Source: an uncultured bacterium (GTDB lineage Bacteria > Bacteroidota > Rhodothermia > Rhodothermales > UBA10348). From it: a stretch of 64,000 bases of DNA. The notes under the pieces were generated by a model, which did not search any database, was not told the DNA's origin, and saw nothing but the letters and a program-made list of their open reading frames with translations. Below, piece by piece: positions 63,912 to 64,000 of this stretch; within the stretch, counting starts at the first letter, position 1; the number at the start of each line of letters is the position of its first letter. A program made the translations under genes and the position numbers. The stretch covers positions 744,001 through 808,000 of the forward strand of contig CALSQR010000001.1 in assembly GCA_943788505.1 (NCBI GenBank). Reading direction: 5' to 3'.

Positions 63912-64000
63912 CGAATACAAGGTTTTATTAGGGTATAACGTCGCTGCAGGGTGGACAATTCGAACAACCTTTGCACAGGATTGAACCCAGGCAATTAGTT

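Overview
The window looks like chromosomal DNA from a marine-type Gram-negative member of the Bacteroidota/Rhodothermota, most like the Rhodothermia or Balneolia. This is inferred from family content: a DUF2723/GT117 membrane protein, DUF3078, DUF5103 and DUF4783 proteins, a mini histone of the Hc1 type, a TonB receptor with an N-terminal carboxypeptidase-like repeat, MutS2, a eukaryote/archaea-type prolyl-tRNA synthetase, a FadL-type porin and few strong Shine-Dalgarno sites. Base composition is near 50 percent GC. One stretch (about 24.4-28.9 kb) is clearly AT-richer. I see no rRNA, tRNA, CRISPR array, insertion sequence or prophage.

Layout. 0-10 kb is housekeeping: LPS-transport permease (5' end cut by the window), rsmI, a GT117-like protein, rsfS with a LytR_C protein, tsaD, chorismate mutase and mltG. 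10-19 kb holds a Met-rich cytochrome c, a FadL-like porin with a duplicated 19-bp upstream repeat, a Ser/Arg-repeat lipoprotein, proS, a sulfatase and a glycosyltransferase. 19-31 kb is the accessory part: a broken PAP2-like remnant, a TonB receptor, a frameshifted RibD/DHFR-like gene, xylulokinase with a perfect upstream palindrome, an EamA exporter, a TPR-CHAT lipoprotein gene interrupted by one in-frame stop, an MFS transporter and an OsmC protein. 31-37 kb has a large zinc metalloprotease, DUF5103 and DUF3078 envelope proteins, the Hc1-like protein and a divergent amino-acid-kinase-like protein. 37-43 kb is dnaE, an M23 peptidase lipoprotein, yidD and a MoaB-like gene.

43-48 kb is a six-gene minus-strand operon: ECF sigma factor, probable anti-sigma factor, CpxP/Spy-like periplasmic protein, MacA-type adaptor, MacB-type ATPase and MacB-type permease. 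A 17-bp palindrome lies upstream of the sigma gene. It reads as a self-regulated envelope-stress and efflux unit. 48-64 kb returns to core functions: cysS, an HhH-GPD-like protein, TrkH/TrkA potassium uptake, TenA, a very large NtrY-like sensor kinase whose frame is broken by one base, DUF4783, mutS2, a nucleotidyltransferase and a LOG-family protein.

The most striking signal is a set of four disrupted reading frames (PAP2-like, RibD-like, TPR-CHAT, sensor kinase). Two are one-base changes in short homopolymers and may be sequencing errors. The TPR-CHAT stop is a clean in-frame TAA inside an otherwise intact 1007-residue protein that keeps its His/Cys pair. I found no convincing wholly new multi-gene system. 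The best candidates for unexplained biology are the TPR-CHAT lipoprotein, the sigma-factor efflux operon and several operator-like repeats.
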